This document shows, piece after piece, positions 45,913 through 53,715 of a stretch of 64,000 nt of DNA. Position 1 is the first letter of the stretch. The number at the start of each line of letters is the position of its first letter. A program made the translations under genes and the position numbers. The notes below the pieces were generated by a model. That model was given only the letters and a program-made list of their open reading frames with translations. It had not been told where the DNA came from and did not search any database. The stretch comes from Oceanisphaera psychrotolerans (GTDB taxonomy: Bacteria; Pseudomonadota; Gammaproteobacteria; Enterobacterales; Aeromonadaceae), in assembly GCF_001870485.1 (NCBI RefSeq), contig NZ_MDKE01000033.1, positions 124,001 through 188,000 on the forward strand, read 5' to 3'.

Positions 45913-45946
45913 AACAAACGGCGCCGAATATTCAGCGCCGTTTGTT
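45913..45946. terminator. Terminator after flgE
   Basis: A perfect 12-base-pair stem (AACAAACGGCGC / GCGCCGTTTGTT) with a ten-base loop lies between the flgE stop and the flgF promoter, ending the flgB-flgE transcript. Confidence 0.75.
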
Positions 45947-46000
45947 GGCATGAGAGCCGGGTTTACCGGTTATCGGTGGGCGACGCTCTCACCATTTGAG

Positions 46001-47317
46001 TTAGCGGATTTGCAGCACGGTTTGCATCAGGGTGCTGTTCACTTCCAGTGCCCGGGAATTGGCCTGGAAGTTGCGCTGGGCGGTGATCAAATCCACCAGC
46101 TCGGTGGTCAGGTTGGTGTTGGATTGCTCCAGCTTGGAGGCATCGATTTTACCCAGGGTACCGGTATTGGGCTGGCCGACCAAGGCCTCACCCGACAGCA
46201 GCGATTCGCGCCACTCGGTATCGCCGGTCTGGGTCAACCCCTGATCGTTGGGAAAACTGGCCATGGCTACGATGCCCAGCTTTTCGATGATACCGTTGCT
46301 GTAGGTCGCGGCCACGGTGCCATCGGTCCCGATATTTATATTGGTCAGCTTGCCCACGGTGGCGCCATCCTGGGTCAGCCGGCTCACTTCGAAGGAAGAC
46401 GCAAACTGGGTAATGCTGTCGAAGCCGATATCGATGATCTGTGCCGTATTGGAACCATTACCGAAATTCAGGGCATCGGTGTCGATACGAGCCGGCGTTG
46501 GGGCCGATATCTTGCCATTCACGTCAAAGGTCAGATCCAGTGTACGCCGAGTCGTCGAGGTCAGATCGGCCGGATCCGTTAACACAGGGTCACCGGTCGC
46601 TGGATCGGTAACGACCCCCAGTGCATCTTTTCCATCCACATAGGCGAACATTTTCCATTCGTTATCGGCGCCGGTCGCATCTTTGACGAAATACTGGGTC
46701 AGAGTATGGGGCTCACCCAGTGAGTCGAAAATGGTCACCGAGGTGGATGAGGTGTAGGTACTGGCAACCGTCGGATCAAAATCGGCAGGATCCAGCCCGG
46801 TCGCATTGGCCGGCAGGTTCATGCTGCCGTCAACGGTTTCGGTTTGGGTCGGAGTACCGGCCTTGGCGGGTATCTGCAACGGTTTGGTGGCATTCAGGGA
46901 CAGTGAGGTCGGGGCACCGTTTTCATTGACCGCGAAGGTCTGCAGGTAACTCCCCTGGGAGTTCACCACAAAGCCATTGGAGTCCAGGCTGAAGGCGCCG
47001 GCCCGGGTAAAGGTTCGGTCTGTCGAGCCGTTCTCACTGGACATCACGAAAAAGCCATTGCCGTTGATCGCCATGTCCAGCGCATTATCGGTGGACAGCA
47101 GCGACCCCTGATGGAACTGCTGAGCCACCGCCGCCGTCTGCACGCCGCCCCCCACCTGTGTCCTGGCATTGGAAAACAGCGAATTGGAATAAATATCGGC
47201 AAACTCGGCCCTGGACTCCTTGAAACCGACCGTATTGACGTTGGCAATGTTGTTGGCGGTGACGTCCAGATCTTTCTGGGACGCGTTGACACCACTGAGT
47301 GCGATATTGAAAGACAT
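46001..47317 (-). CDS. flgE: FlgE hook protein
   Basis: Hook subunit. The 438 residues start MSFNIALSGVNASQKDLDVT with NNIANVNTVGFKESRAEFAD and end TELVDLITAQRNFQANSRAL and NSTLMQTVLQIR. The variable middle domain is Asp/Thr-rich. It follows flgD by nine bases and ends before a hairpin terminator. Length is normal. Confidence 0.97.
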   Translation of the reverse strand: MSFNIALSGVNASQKDLDVTANNIANVNTVGFKESRAEFADIYSNSLFSNARTQVGGGVQTAAVAQQFHQGSLLSTDNALDMAINGNGFFVMSSENGSTDRTFTRAGAFSLDSNGFVVNSQGSYLQTFAVNENGAPTSLSLNATKPLQIPAKAGTPTQTETVDGSMNLPANATGLDPADFDPTVASTYTSSTSVTIFDSLGEPHTLTQYFVKDATGADNEWKMFAYVDGKDALGVVTDPATGDPVLTDPADLTSTTRRTLDLTFDVNGKISAPTPARIDTDALNFGNGSNTAQIIDIGFDSITQFASSFEVSRLTQDGATVGKLTNINIGTDGTVAATYSNGIIEKLGIVAMASFPNDQGLTQTGDTEWRESLLSGEALVGQPNTGTLGKIDASKLEQSNTNLTTELVDLITAQRNFQANSRALEVNSTLMQTVLQIR

Positions 47318-47326
47318 CTTTGCTCC

Positions 47327-48022
47327 TTAATTCGTGTTACGACCACCAATCTCGAGTACCTGACTCAGCGCCACGCCCCCCAGACCAGACAGGTTGACCA
47401 GGGTCGGTGTGTCGACGCTGCTCAGGGTGACGCTGTCTACCCGGGCAAACATCAGGGCATTGATATCTTCCCGCTGGTTGTCTACCAGCGCACTGACCTT
47501 GAATTGATAGGTGCCTGTTGCCGCCGGCTCGCCATTGTCCTTGAGACCATCCCAGCTGAAGGGCACGTTGCCGCGCTTGGAGCCTTCCAAGGTGATTTCA
47601 CGGATCAGCTGACCCGTGCCGTCCTCCACCCGCACCTTGACGTTGTCCGCTCCCTCCCCGGCCACGATCACCCCATCAACCGCGTCGGACTGGTCCCAGT
47701 ATGCCTCATTGCTGGGCAGCAGTACCTTCTGCCCGACCAGCGTCGAGGCCTGCAACGCCTGATTGGAGGTCATGACTTCATTCAGGCTTGCCAGCTGAGC
47801 CGACATGCTGTTGATCCCTTCGGAGGTGGAAAAAGACGTCATCTGCGACACCATTTCCGAGTTATCGGCCGGCTCGAACGGATCCTGGTATGCCAGTTGC
47901 TGGGTCAGCAGGGAAAAGAAGTCTTCCTGGGTCAGGGCGGTAGAATTACTTTCCGCCGTCTGGCTGGTACTGGTCTGACTGGCGCCGATGAGACCGTTAA
48001 AATAATCGCTATTAACCTGCAT
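47327..48022 (-). CDS. flgD: FlgD hook cap/scaffold protein
   Basis: Cap under which the hook assembles. The 231 residues have the N-terminal signature LTQEDFFSLLTQQLAYQDPF and EPADNSEMVSQMTSFST, and a C-terminal Ig-like domain (VPFSWDGLKDNGEPAATGTY). Between flgC and flgE. Normal length. Confidence 0.96.
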   Translation of the reverse strand: MQVNSDYFNGLIGASQTSTSQTAESNSTALTQEDFFSLLTQQLAYQDPFEPADNSEMVSQMTSFSTSEGINSMSAQLASLNEVMTSNQALQASTLVGQKVLLPSNEAYWDQSDAVDGVIVAGEGADNVKVRVEDGTGQLIREITLEGSKRGNVPFSWDGLKDNGEPAATGTYQFKVSALVDNQREDINALMFARVDSVTLSSVDTPTLVNLSGLGGVALSQVLEIGGRNTN

Positions 48023-48028
48023 GGCTTA

Positions 48029-48448
48029 TTACCCCTTGCCCAGCCGCAGAGTCTGCTGCAGCATCTGCTTGGCGGCGTCGGCCACCTGTACGTTGGTCTG
48101 GTAGTTGCGCGAGGCGCTGAGCATGTCGGTCATCTCTTCCACCACGTTGACATTGGGCTTGTAGATAAAGCCGTCCTGATCCGCCATGGGGTGATCGGGC
48201 CGAAATTCCTTTTGCAGCGGCGTGTCGGTTTCGACGATGCCCGTCACCTTGACGCCGACGCTTTGCTGACGGTCGGACAACGCCTGATCCAGATCGGCGG
48301 CAAACACCGCCTTGCGGGCGCGATAGGTTTCGTTGAGGCTGGAGCTGACGCTGTCGACGTTGGCCAGGTTGCTGGCGGTGGTATTGAGCCGCACCGACTG
48401 GGCGCTCATGGCACTGCCGGAAATATCAAATACCTTGAACAGGCTCAC
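48029..48448 (-). CDS. flgC: FlgC proximal rod protein
   Basis: Rod subunit of 139 residues: [38 protein letters not shown], and C-terminal [20 protein letters not shown]. It overlaps flgB by four bases. Length is as in E. coli (134) and Vibrio. Confidence 0.97.
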   Translation of the reverse strand: MSLFKVFDISGSAMSAQSVRLNTTASNLANVDSVSSSLNETYRARKAVFAADLDQALSDRQQSVGVKVTGIVETDTPLQKEFRPDHPMADQDGFIYKPNVNVVEEMTDMLSASRNYQTNVQVADAAKQMLQQTLRLGKG

Positions 48449-48846
48449 ATTGATTCTCCTTTGATTGCCTTCAGCAGGCCGTTGATCTTGCCGTTGAGAA
48501 ATTCCAGCGAGGCCTGATACTGCAGGGCGTTTTCCATGTAACTGTTGCGCTCGGTCTGCACGTCCACGGTGTTACCGTCACCGGTATCCGGTTGGCTGGG
48601 GACGCGAAACTGCACCACCCCCGGCGACGGCAGCTCTACGGCAAAGTGTTGCTGGTTGGTACGGCTCAGGGAAGCATGCTGGTTATTCTGTGCCTGGCTC
48701 AACGCCGACTGAAAGTCCATGTCGCGGGCTTTATAACCGGGGGTGTCGGCATTGGCCAGATTACCGGCCAGCAGCTCGGCCCGCTCGGAGCGGGCCACCA
48801 GGGCGTGTTGATGAATACCGAAGGCTTTGTCGAATGAAATCGTCAC
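48445..48846 (-). CDS. flgB: FlgB proximal rod protein
   Basis: Rod subunit of 133 residues with [28 protein letters not shown] and the C-terminal [20 protein letters not shown]. First gene of flgB-flgE, about 75 bases behind a sigma-54 promoter. Normal length. Confidence 0.96.
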   Translation of the reverse strand: MTISFDKAFGIHQHALVARSERAELLAGNLANADTPGYKARDMDFQSALSQAQNNQHASLSRTNQQHFAVELPSPGVVQFRVPSQPDTGDGNTVDVQTERNSYMENALQYQASLEFLNGKINGLLKAIKGESM

Positions 48847-48918
48847 CGCGCTCCTCCTGCTTTATGTTGACGCCATCTCATGGCAGACATTGCGGCCACT
48901 ATTTTATGCGAAAATAAA

Positions 48919-48934
48919 AGCAAGTATTGTGCCA
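48919..48934 (-). promoter_or_regulatory. Sigma-54 promoter for flgB operon
   Basis: Minus strand TGGCACAATACTTGCT matches TGGCAC-N5-TTGC[A/T] fully. It lies just behind the cheR stop. Confidence 0.88.
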
Positions 48935-48938
48935 GACG

Positions 48939-49760
48939 TTATTTCAAGCGGTAGATAATGCCCGGGTTGCAGCGGATCATCTCGAACTTGTCGGACAAAC
49001 CGGTGAGGGACTCAGAGGCCCCCAGCAACAGGTAACCGCCTGGATTCAGGGCCGCGGCAAACTGCTTCAGGATCCTGGATTTATTCTCGGGCGAGAAGTA
49101 AATCAACACATTGCGGCAGAAGATCAGATCGAACTTGCCCAGCAGGCTGTAGCTGTCCAGCAGGTTGAAGGCACGAAAACTGACCATGTTCCTGATCCGG
49201 GGCTGCAATTGCATCTTGCCGTCTGCCAGCGGGGTAAAAAACTGCTTCCGCCGTTCGGGAGACAGGCCCCGCGCCAGCGACAGGCTGTCGTAAATGCCGC
49301 TTTTACACTGTTCCAGCATGCCGGTGGAAATGTCGGTGGCAACAATTTGCAGCCCCGGCAAACTCCCCGGCCGCCGGGCCTGATATTCCTGGGCCGTGAT
49401 GGCGATGGAGTAGGGCTCCTGGCCGGAAGAACTGGCGGCGGACCAGATTTTCAGGCTCTTGCCCGGCTTCGCCAGCTCCGGAAATAGTTTGTCTGCCAGC
49501 AGGGTAAAAGGATAACCATCGCGAAACCACAGGGTTTCGTTGGTGGTCATGGCGTCGATCACCGCGGTTTTAAGCTCGCGCTCCCGCACCGACATGGCCC
49601 TGTCGATCAGCTCACCGAGCGACGCTATCTGAAAGCGGGCCAGCAGCGGAGACAACCGACTTTTAACCAGATACTGCTTGCCGTCACTCAGTACTATGCC
49701 GGTACTGGTTTCAAGAAACTGGCAAAATATCCGGTACTGCTCATCGGTAAAATTCTTCAT
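48939..49760 (-). CDS. cheR: CheR receptor methyltransferase
   Basis: Methylates chemoreceptor glutamates using S-adenosylmethionine. The 273 residues have an N-terminal helical domain (FCQFLETSTGIVLSDGKQYL), the SAM-binding core (LKIWSAASSSGQEPYSIAIT) and FDLIFCRNVLIYFSPENKSR near residue 215. It follows cheV by 18 bases, the common cheV-cheR pair next to flgB. Normal length. Confidence 0.97.
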   Translation of the reverse strand: MKNFTDEQYRIFCQFLETSTGIVLSDGKQYLVKSRLSPLLARFQIASLGELIDRAMSVRERELKTAVIDAMTTNETLWFRDGYPFTLLADKLFPELAKPGKSLKIWSAASSSGQEPYSIAITAQEYQARRPGSLPGLQIVATDISTGMLEQCKSGIYDSLSLARGLSPERRKQFFTPLADGKMQLQPRIRNMVSFRAFNLLDSYSLLGKFDLIFCRNVLIYFSPENKSRILKQFAAALNPGGYLLLGASESLTGLSDKFEMIRCNPGIIYRLK

Positions 49761-49778
49761 GCGTATTCTTTACACCCT

Positions 49779-50693
49779 TTAAAGTGCACTTTTCACCGCC
49801 GATGCCAACTCGTCCGGGTTGAATTTGGCGATGAAGTTATTTGCCCCGACCTTTTCCACCAGCGCCTTGTTGAACACGCCGCTCAATGAGGTGTGCAGGA
49901 TCACATGCAGATCTTTAAGGCCGGAGTCGTTGCGAATTTCCGCCGTCAATGTATAGCCGTCCATCTCCGGCATTTCCACATCGGAAATCACCATCGACAG
50001 CTGCTGTTCGATGGGGCCGGCGGCGGCCATCTCCCGGAGTTTGTTCAGCGCCAGCTTGCCGTTTTCTGCCACGATGCATTCCAGGCCCAGGGTTTCCATC
50101 GCCTTCTGGATCTGACGGCGAGCCACGGAGGAGTCATCGGCAATCAGTATCGGTTTCTGGGTCTGCGACTTCAAATGAGCAACCTGCTCGACGATGTCTG
50201 CGTTCACCCTGGTACTGACCGGTGAAATTTCATCGAGAATCTTTTCCACATCCAAGATCTCCACCAATTCGCCGTCAATCTCGGTTACCGCCGTCATGTA
50301 GTTGAAACGACCCGCGCCGCGGGGTGGTGGCAGTATCGATTCCCAGTTGACGTTGATGATGCGCTCTACCGAATTCACCAGAAAGCCCTGCACCGAACGA
50401 TTGTATTCGGAAATAATGGCGAAGCTGTTCTCGGTCTGCGCGATGGGGCGACCGCCCATGGCCTTGCTGAGGTCGATAATGGAGATGGTTTGTCCACGGA
50501 TATTCGCTACCCCGGTAATCATCGCGTTACGTTGCGGCAACGCCGTCAGTCTGGGACACTGCAACACTTCCTTGACCTTGAACACGTTAATGCCAAATCT
50601 TTGACGCCCGTTCAGCTTGAACAACAGCAGCTCCAGCCGGTTCTGACCGACGAGTTGCGTCCTTTGGTTTACCGAGTCGAGTATCCCCGCCAT
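49779..50693 (-). CDS. cheV: CheV, CheW-receiver hybrid coupling protein
   Basis: Coupling protein with an N-terminal CheW domain (about 15-165; LLLFKLNGRQRFGINVFKVK) and a C-terminal receiver domain (about 180-304) with phospho-Asp in VISDVEMPEMDGYTL. It adjusts array activity on phosphorylation. Divergent from flgA; a sigma-28-like site at 50799-50825 may drive it. Normal length. Confidence 0.97.
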   Translation of the reverse strand: MAGILDSVNQRTQLVGQNRLELLLFKLNGRQRFGINVFKVKEVLQCPRLTALPQRNAMITGVANIRGQTISIIDLSKAMGGRPIAQTENSFAIISEYNRSVQGFLVNSVERIINVNWESILPPPRGAGRFNYMTAVTEIDGELVEILDVEKILDEISPVSTRVNADIVEQVAHLKSQTQKPILIADDSSVARRQIQKAMETLGLECIVAENGKLALNKLREMAAAGPIEQQLSMVISDVEMPEMDGYTLTAEIRNDSGLKDLHVILHTSLSGVFNKALVEKVGANNFIAKFNPDELASAVKSAL

Positions 50694-50715
50694 TACCGTT
50701 TCTCCATTAATATCA

Positions 50716-50731
50716 TGGCATGCTTTATGCT
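50716..50731 (+). promoter_or_regulatory. Sigma-54 promoter candidate for flgA
   Basis: TGGCATGCTTTATGCT has GG-N10-GC and TGGCA at -24; the -12 box is ATGCT. It lies about 88 bases before flgA. Confidence 0.55.
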
Positions 50732-50798
50732 TTCATTTATTCGGCGCTAGCTTAGCACCCGCCAGAGGAAGGCGCCAACTGCGGCCAGCTTACGTGCT

Positions 50799-50825
50799 TT
50801 ATCGGCCATGAGGTAGTAATGCTTA
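50799..50825 (-). promoter_or_regulatory. Sigma-28 promoter candidate for cheV
   Basis: Minus strand TAAGCATT, 11 bases, GCCGATAA: perfect -10 and a partial -35 with correct spacing. The -35 overlaps the flgA start codon (50819) on the other strand. Confidence 0.45.
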
Positions 50826-51556
50826 AGATAATTTCCCCACACATTTCATCCGGGTTAGGCCGACATTCGCTGGCCAGCGCCGGCTATTTGCTCTGGCTGC
50901 TGGTCGCGACGCTGCTGCCGACTCTGGCGCTGGGCGCGGTGCATGACGACATCCGCCGCTATGCCGAGGACCATGTGCGGGATCTGGTTGCCCTGCAGCC
51001 AGGTGACCGCCTGGAGGTGAATGCCGTCAGCATCGATACCCGACTGCAGCTGACCGAATGCCTGGGCAAACTGACCGCCGATATTCGTGGTGACGGCGAG
51101 GTGCGGCGTAATACCCATGTTTACCTGCAGTGCCACGAACAGCCCGGCTGGGAGCTGTTTGTGCCGGTGCGGATAAAAGTGCTGAAACCGGTGGTGACCG
51201 CCGCCGATCCCGTCGCGCGCAATACCCTGTTGCAGGCCCGGCACCTGACGGTAGATTATCAGGACGAGGTGTTGCTGCGCGGTGATGTGTTCAGCGACCC
51301 GGGTGAGCTGATCGGTACCCGCAACAAGCGGGATCTGCGCCCGGGCCAGCCCATTCGCAGCAGCCAGTTGTGCGTGGTGTGCAAGGGAGACAAGGTGGCC
51401 ATTGTGGCGCAATCGGGCGGCCTGATGCTCAAGACCGAAGGGCTGGCTCAGGAAGACGGCGCCTTCAACGACAGCATTCGGGTGCGTAATATCAACTCCG
51501 GGCGTGAAATTACCGCACGGGTGACGGCCGCCGGTCAGGTGCAGGTCAGGCTGTAA
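50819..51556 (+). CDS. flgA: FlgA P-ring chaperone
   Basis: Periplasmic chaperone that helps FlgI form the P ring. The 245 residues have an N-terminal signal (hydrophobic SAGYLLWLLVATLLPTLALG), a SAF-like core (NTLLQARHLTVDYQDEVLLR, LRPGQPIRSSQL) and the C-terminal beta domain with SIRVRNINSGREITARVTAA. The signal is long because about 20 residues precede the hydrophobic core; a later start was not evident. First plus-strand gene of flgA-flgM-flgN. Confidence 0.94.
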   Translation: MLKIISPHISSGLGRHSLASAGYLLWLLVATLLPTLALGAVHDDIRRYAEDHVRDLVALQPGDRLEVNAVSIDTRLQLTECLGKLTADIRGDGEVRRNTHVYLQCHEQPGWELFVPVRIKVLKPVVTAADPVARNTLLQARHLTVDYQDEVLLRGDVFSDPGELIGTRNKRDLRPGQPIRSSQLCVVCKGDKVAIVAQSGGLMLKTEGLAQEDGAFNDSIRVRNINSGREITARVTAAGQVQVRL

Positions 51557-51563
51557 ATTCTGC

Positions 51564-51590
51564 TAAAGTTATGGCCAGCAAGGCCGATAC
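51564..51590 (+). promoter_or_regulatory. Sigma-28 promoter of flgMN
   Basis: TAAAGTTA, 11 bases, GCCGATAC: 14 of 16 consensus positions and exact spacing, between flgA and flgM. It would let FliA raise the level of its own anti-sigma factor. Confidence 0.85.
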
Positions 51591-51627
51591 TCCCTTTACG
51601 CAGCAGCAACATCAGGATTTGAGCATC

Positions 51628-51944
51628 ATGGCGATCGATAAACTCCCCCCCGGTCTCGGCAACAGCTCGCCGTTGACCGGCAGCAACAAATACAAGTCAC
51701 CGGCCAGTACCGATGCCACTGCCGGCAGCCATTCGACGCCGGTCGGTCAGGATGCGGTGATCCTGACCCCTCAGCCAGGCGCCTCAGCCAGGTGCAGCAG
51801 TCGCTCGCCACCGCCCCTGCGCCGGACAACAGTGCACGGCTGGACGCGCTCAAGCAAGCCATCAACGACGGCAGCTATCGGGTGGACAGCGAGCGACTGG
51901 CGGCCAGTATCTCCCGCTTTGAACAGGATTTAGAGAGTATCTGA
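51628..51944 (+). CDS. flgM: FlgM anti-sigma-28 factor, one frame break
   Basis: Binds FliA until exported through the finished hook. It starts MAIDKLPPGLGNSSPLTG. The frame breaks within about 51769-51794; downstream, in the next frame, LSQVQQSLATAPAPDNSARL and DALKQAINDGSYRVDSERLA continue to RFEQDLESI, the conserved FliA-binding half. The whole span is 317 bases, two over a multiple of three, so one added base gives about 105 residues. The break lies in a 13-base tandem repeat, so copy-number change is an alternative to sequencing error. flgN starts one base after its stop. Confidence 0.88.
51769..51794 (+). repeat. 13-base tandem repeat inside flgM
   Basis: CCTCAGCCAGGCG followed directly by CCTCAGCCAGGTG. 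The unit is not a multiple of three and overlaps the frame break; a third copy would put flgM in frame (330 bases). Confidence 0.85.
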
Positions 51945-51945
51945 C

Positions 51946-52359
51946 ATGTCCCTTGATGTGCTGCTGAACCATCAAAAATCACAACTCGAGCTGCTGCTGG
52001 ATATTACCGGCCAGGAGCTCGACCTGATTGTCAGACGCCAGGCGCTGGAACTGCCCCCGCTGACCGAGCGCAAACAGACGCTGTTGCGCGAGATCCAGGC
52101 TACCGATGCCGAGCTGGCCGGCCATCCCGAACGGGAACGGCTGAAGGGCGATTACCGCGAACAGGTTGCGGCGCTACGCCACCTGTTGCAGCAATGCCAG
52201 GAGCAGAATCAGGTGACCGAACAACTGCTGGAACAATCTCTCAACGGCATTCGCCAGCTGAGCAATATTCTGAGCCGGCTGCACGAGCGCCAGAGCATGA
52301 CCTACGACCAGAAGGGCCACACCAGAGGCATCAACAAAGGCGTGGGCTTCAAGGTCTGA
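51946..52359 (+). CDS. flgN: FlgN chaperone for FlgK/FlgL
   Basis: Cytoplasmic chaperone for the hook-filament junction proteins. The 137 residues are helical with LLNHQKSQLELLLDITGQEL and LIVRRQALELPPLTERKQTL at the front and a C-terminal GHTRGINKGVGFKV tail. It follows flgM by one base and overlaps the end of convergent flgP by 11 bases. Confidence 0.93.
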   Translation: MSLDVLLNHQKSQLELLLDITGQELDLIVRRQALELPPLTERKQTLLREIQATDAELAGHPERERLKGDYREQVAALRHLLQQCQEQNQVTEQLLEQSLNGIRQLSNILSRLHERQSMTYDQKGHTRGINKGVGFKV

Positions 52360-52744
52360 GCCCGCCCCGCAGCTTGTTGTAGGTATCCAGGTTCAGCTCC
52401 AGTTCGGTGACGTACATGTCGCCATCCGGGTAACTGTTGACGACCCGGGCCCCCCTTACCACCCCCCGACTGCTGTTACTGACGGTGCCATCCTGCAGCA
52501 CATGGCTGTTCATGGTGCTGGAGCTCGAGGTCATCACCCCTCCCAGCTGCTCGGTCAGTTCACGATAGGCATCCATCTTCGAGGCCCGCATGGCATGCAG
52601 CAGTTTCTGCTGATAATCGGCGGGGCGCTGCAGGCTGATGGGGGCGTAACCCACCGCATAAAGGTGATTTTTGGCCGAACCGGACTGGCCGGCGCTGCAG
52701 CCAGCCAACGCCAGCAACAGCCAGGCCCAGAGATTATTTCGCAT
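52349..52744 (-). CDS. flgP: FlgP outer-membrane lipoprotein (LPP20 family)
   Basis: Lipoprotein needed for the outer-membrane ring of sheathed or polar flagella. The 131 residues start with a lipoprotein signal (WAWLLLALAGCSAG, lipid-linked Cys near 16) and carry the LPP20-type domain (RASKMDAYRELTEQLGG, then a beta-rich end DMYVTELELNLDTY). It overlaps flgO by 11 bases and is co-transcribed with it from a sigma-28 promoter. Confidence 0.9.
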   Translation of the reverse strand: MRNNLWAWLLLALAGCSAGQSGSAKNHLYAVGYAPISLQRPADYQQKLLHAMRASKMDAYRELTEQLGGVMTSSSSTMNSHVLQDGTVSNSSRGVVRGARVVNSYPDGDMYVTELELNLDTYNKLRGGLRP

Positions 52745-53474
52745 AGCGGCTCCTTTGTTCCGGGGTCATGATGACCTGAGGGCCCTGCGCCTTGAGCATC
52801 CCCGCCACCAGATATTCGGGAATGAACTGCTGGGCGCTGGCCACCAGACTGTTGTCCCCCATCGATACCAGCCGCGCATTGACCAGGCGCCCGCCCGTGG
52901 TTTCACTGACGGTGCCATGCAACAGATAACGGGCGCCGAGGCGTGAGCTCAACTGGCGGTAGTCCCGGCTGGTGCTGATATCCCCCTGGGGGGTAATGCG
53001 AATAAAAGGCAGTGTCTTGAAATCGACCACCCGCAGGCCGTACTGATTGAGCTGAAACATCATGCTTTCCGACAGCAGGCGGCCGAAGTCATCCTGGGTA
53101 TGATAGTCCTGCTGATCGACAAAGCCGCTGACGGCAATGCCGGACTGACTGTCCAGCTGATGGGCGCTGGACACCAGCCGGTAAGCCAGCGCCGACATAT
53201 GCTGCTGCAACTGGGTCTGCCCTCCCACCATCGAAGGCCCGGCGGCAGGCAGATAGGCGCTGCGGGTGCCGGCGCTCATGCGCATGGGCACGCCGTCCTG
53301 GCTGTGCCGGGGTGATGCCTGCGGCTGTGGCGAGGCTCCCGGCGGCTCGCGATTGATATAGTGGGACGCGTGATCATGGGGCAGGTAATGATGCCGATCA
53401 TCAAACTGCGACTCCCTCGTTCCCGAACAAGCCGTCAGGCCCAGCACGGCAACAAGGAAAAAGGCTCTATTCAT
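52734..53474 (-). CDS. flgO: FlgO outer-membrane lipoprotein
   Basis: Partner of FlgP and FlgT in the outer flagellar ring of Vibrio-type flagella. The 246 residues have a lipoprotein signal (MNRAFFLVAVLGLTACSG, Cys 16), a His/Pro/Ser-rich linker (about 25-75) and a FlgO domain (about 90-220; HMSALAYRLVSSAHQLDSQS, FGRLLSESMMFQLNQYGLRV, ARYLLHGTVSETTGGRLVNA). First gene of flgO-flgP; perfect sigma-28 site 38 bases upstream. Confidence 0.9.
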   Translation of the reverse strand: MNRAFFLVAVLGLTACSGTRESQFDDRHHYLPHDHASHYINREPPGASPQPQASPRHSQDGVPMRMSAGTRSAYLPAAGPSMVGGQTQLQQHMSALAYRLVSSAHQLDSQSGIAVSGFVDQQDYHTQDDFGRLLSESMMFQLNQYGLRVVDFKTLPFIRITPQGDISTSRDYRQLSSRLGARYLLHGTVSETTGGRLVNARLVSMGDNSLVASAQQFIPEYLVAGMLKAQGPQVIMTPEQRSRYAK

Positions 53475-53511
53475 GCACCGACTCCCACCAAATCAAATGA
53501 AATACAAACAG

Positions 53512-53538
53512 TTATCGGCCACGGGCCGAAAAACTTTA
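53512..53538 (-). promoter_or_regulatory. Perfect sigma-28 promoter for flgOP
   Basis: Minus strand TAAAGTTT, 11 bases, GCCGATAA: identical to the 16-base consensus with exact spacing. Confidence 0.9.
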
Positions 53539-53632
53539 CCCTGTCGACGGCAAAACGACGATGAACCGTGCCGGGAAAGACGGCACGGCATTTTCGGCGT
53601 TGTCCGCCTGGTCACGACGTTATTACCATACC

Positions 53633-53648
53633 AGGCAAGGTTTTTGCA
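53633..53648 (+). promoter_or_regulatory. Sigma-54 promoter candidate for flgT
   Basis: AGGCAAGGTTTTTGCA has GG-N10-GC and a perfect TTGCA -12 box; the -24 box is AGGCAA. About 70 bases before the flgT start. Confidence 0.55.
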
Positions 53649-53715
53649 TAAATCCTGCCAATAATTGGCCGCGGCTATCATTTTATCTGGCCGCCGTGTT
53701 CACACAGGATGCCCC

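Noticed and set aside
52349-52359. Overlap of flgN and flgP ends as a sign of a wrong stop
   Set aside because: Both proteins have normal family C-termini and the genes are convergent, so an 11-base tail overlap is acceptable.
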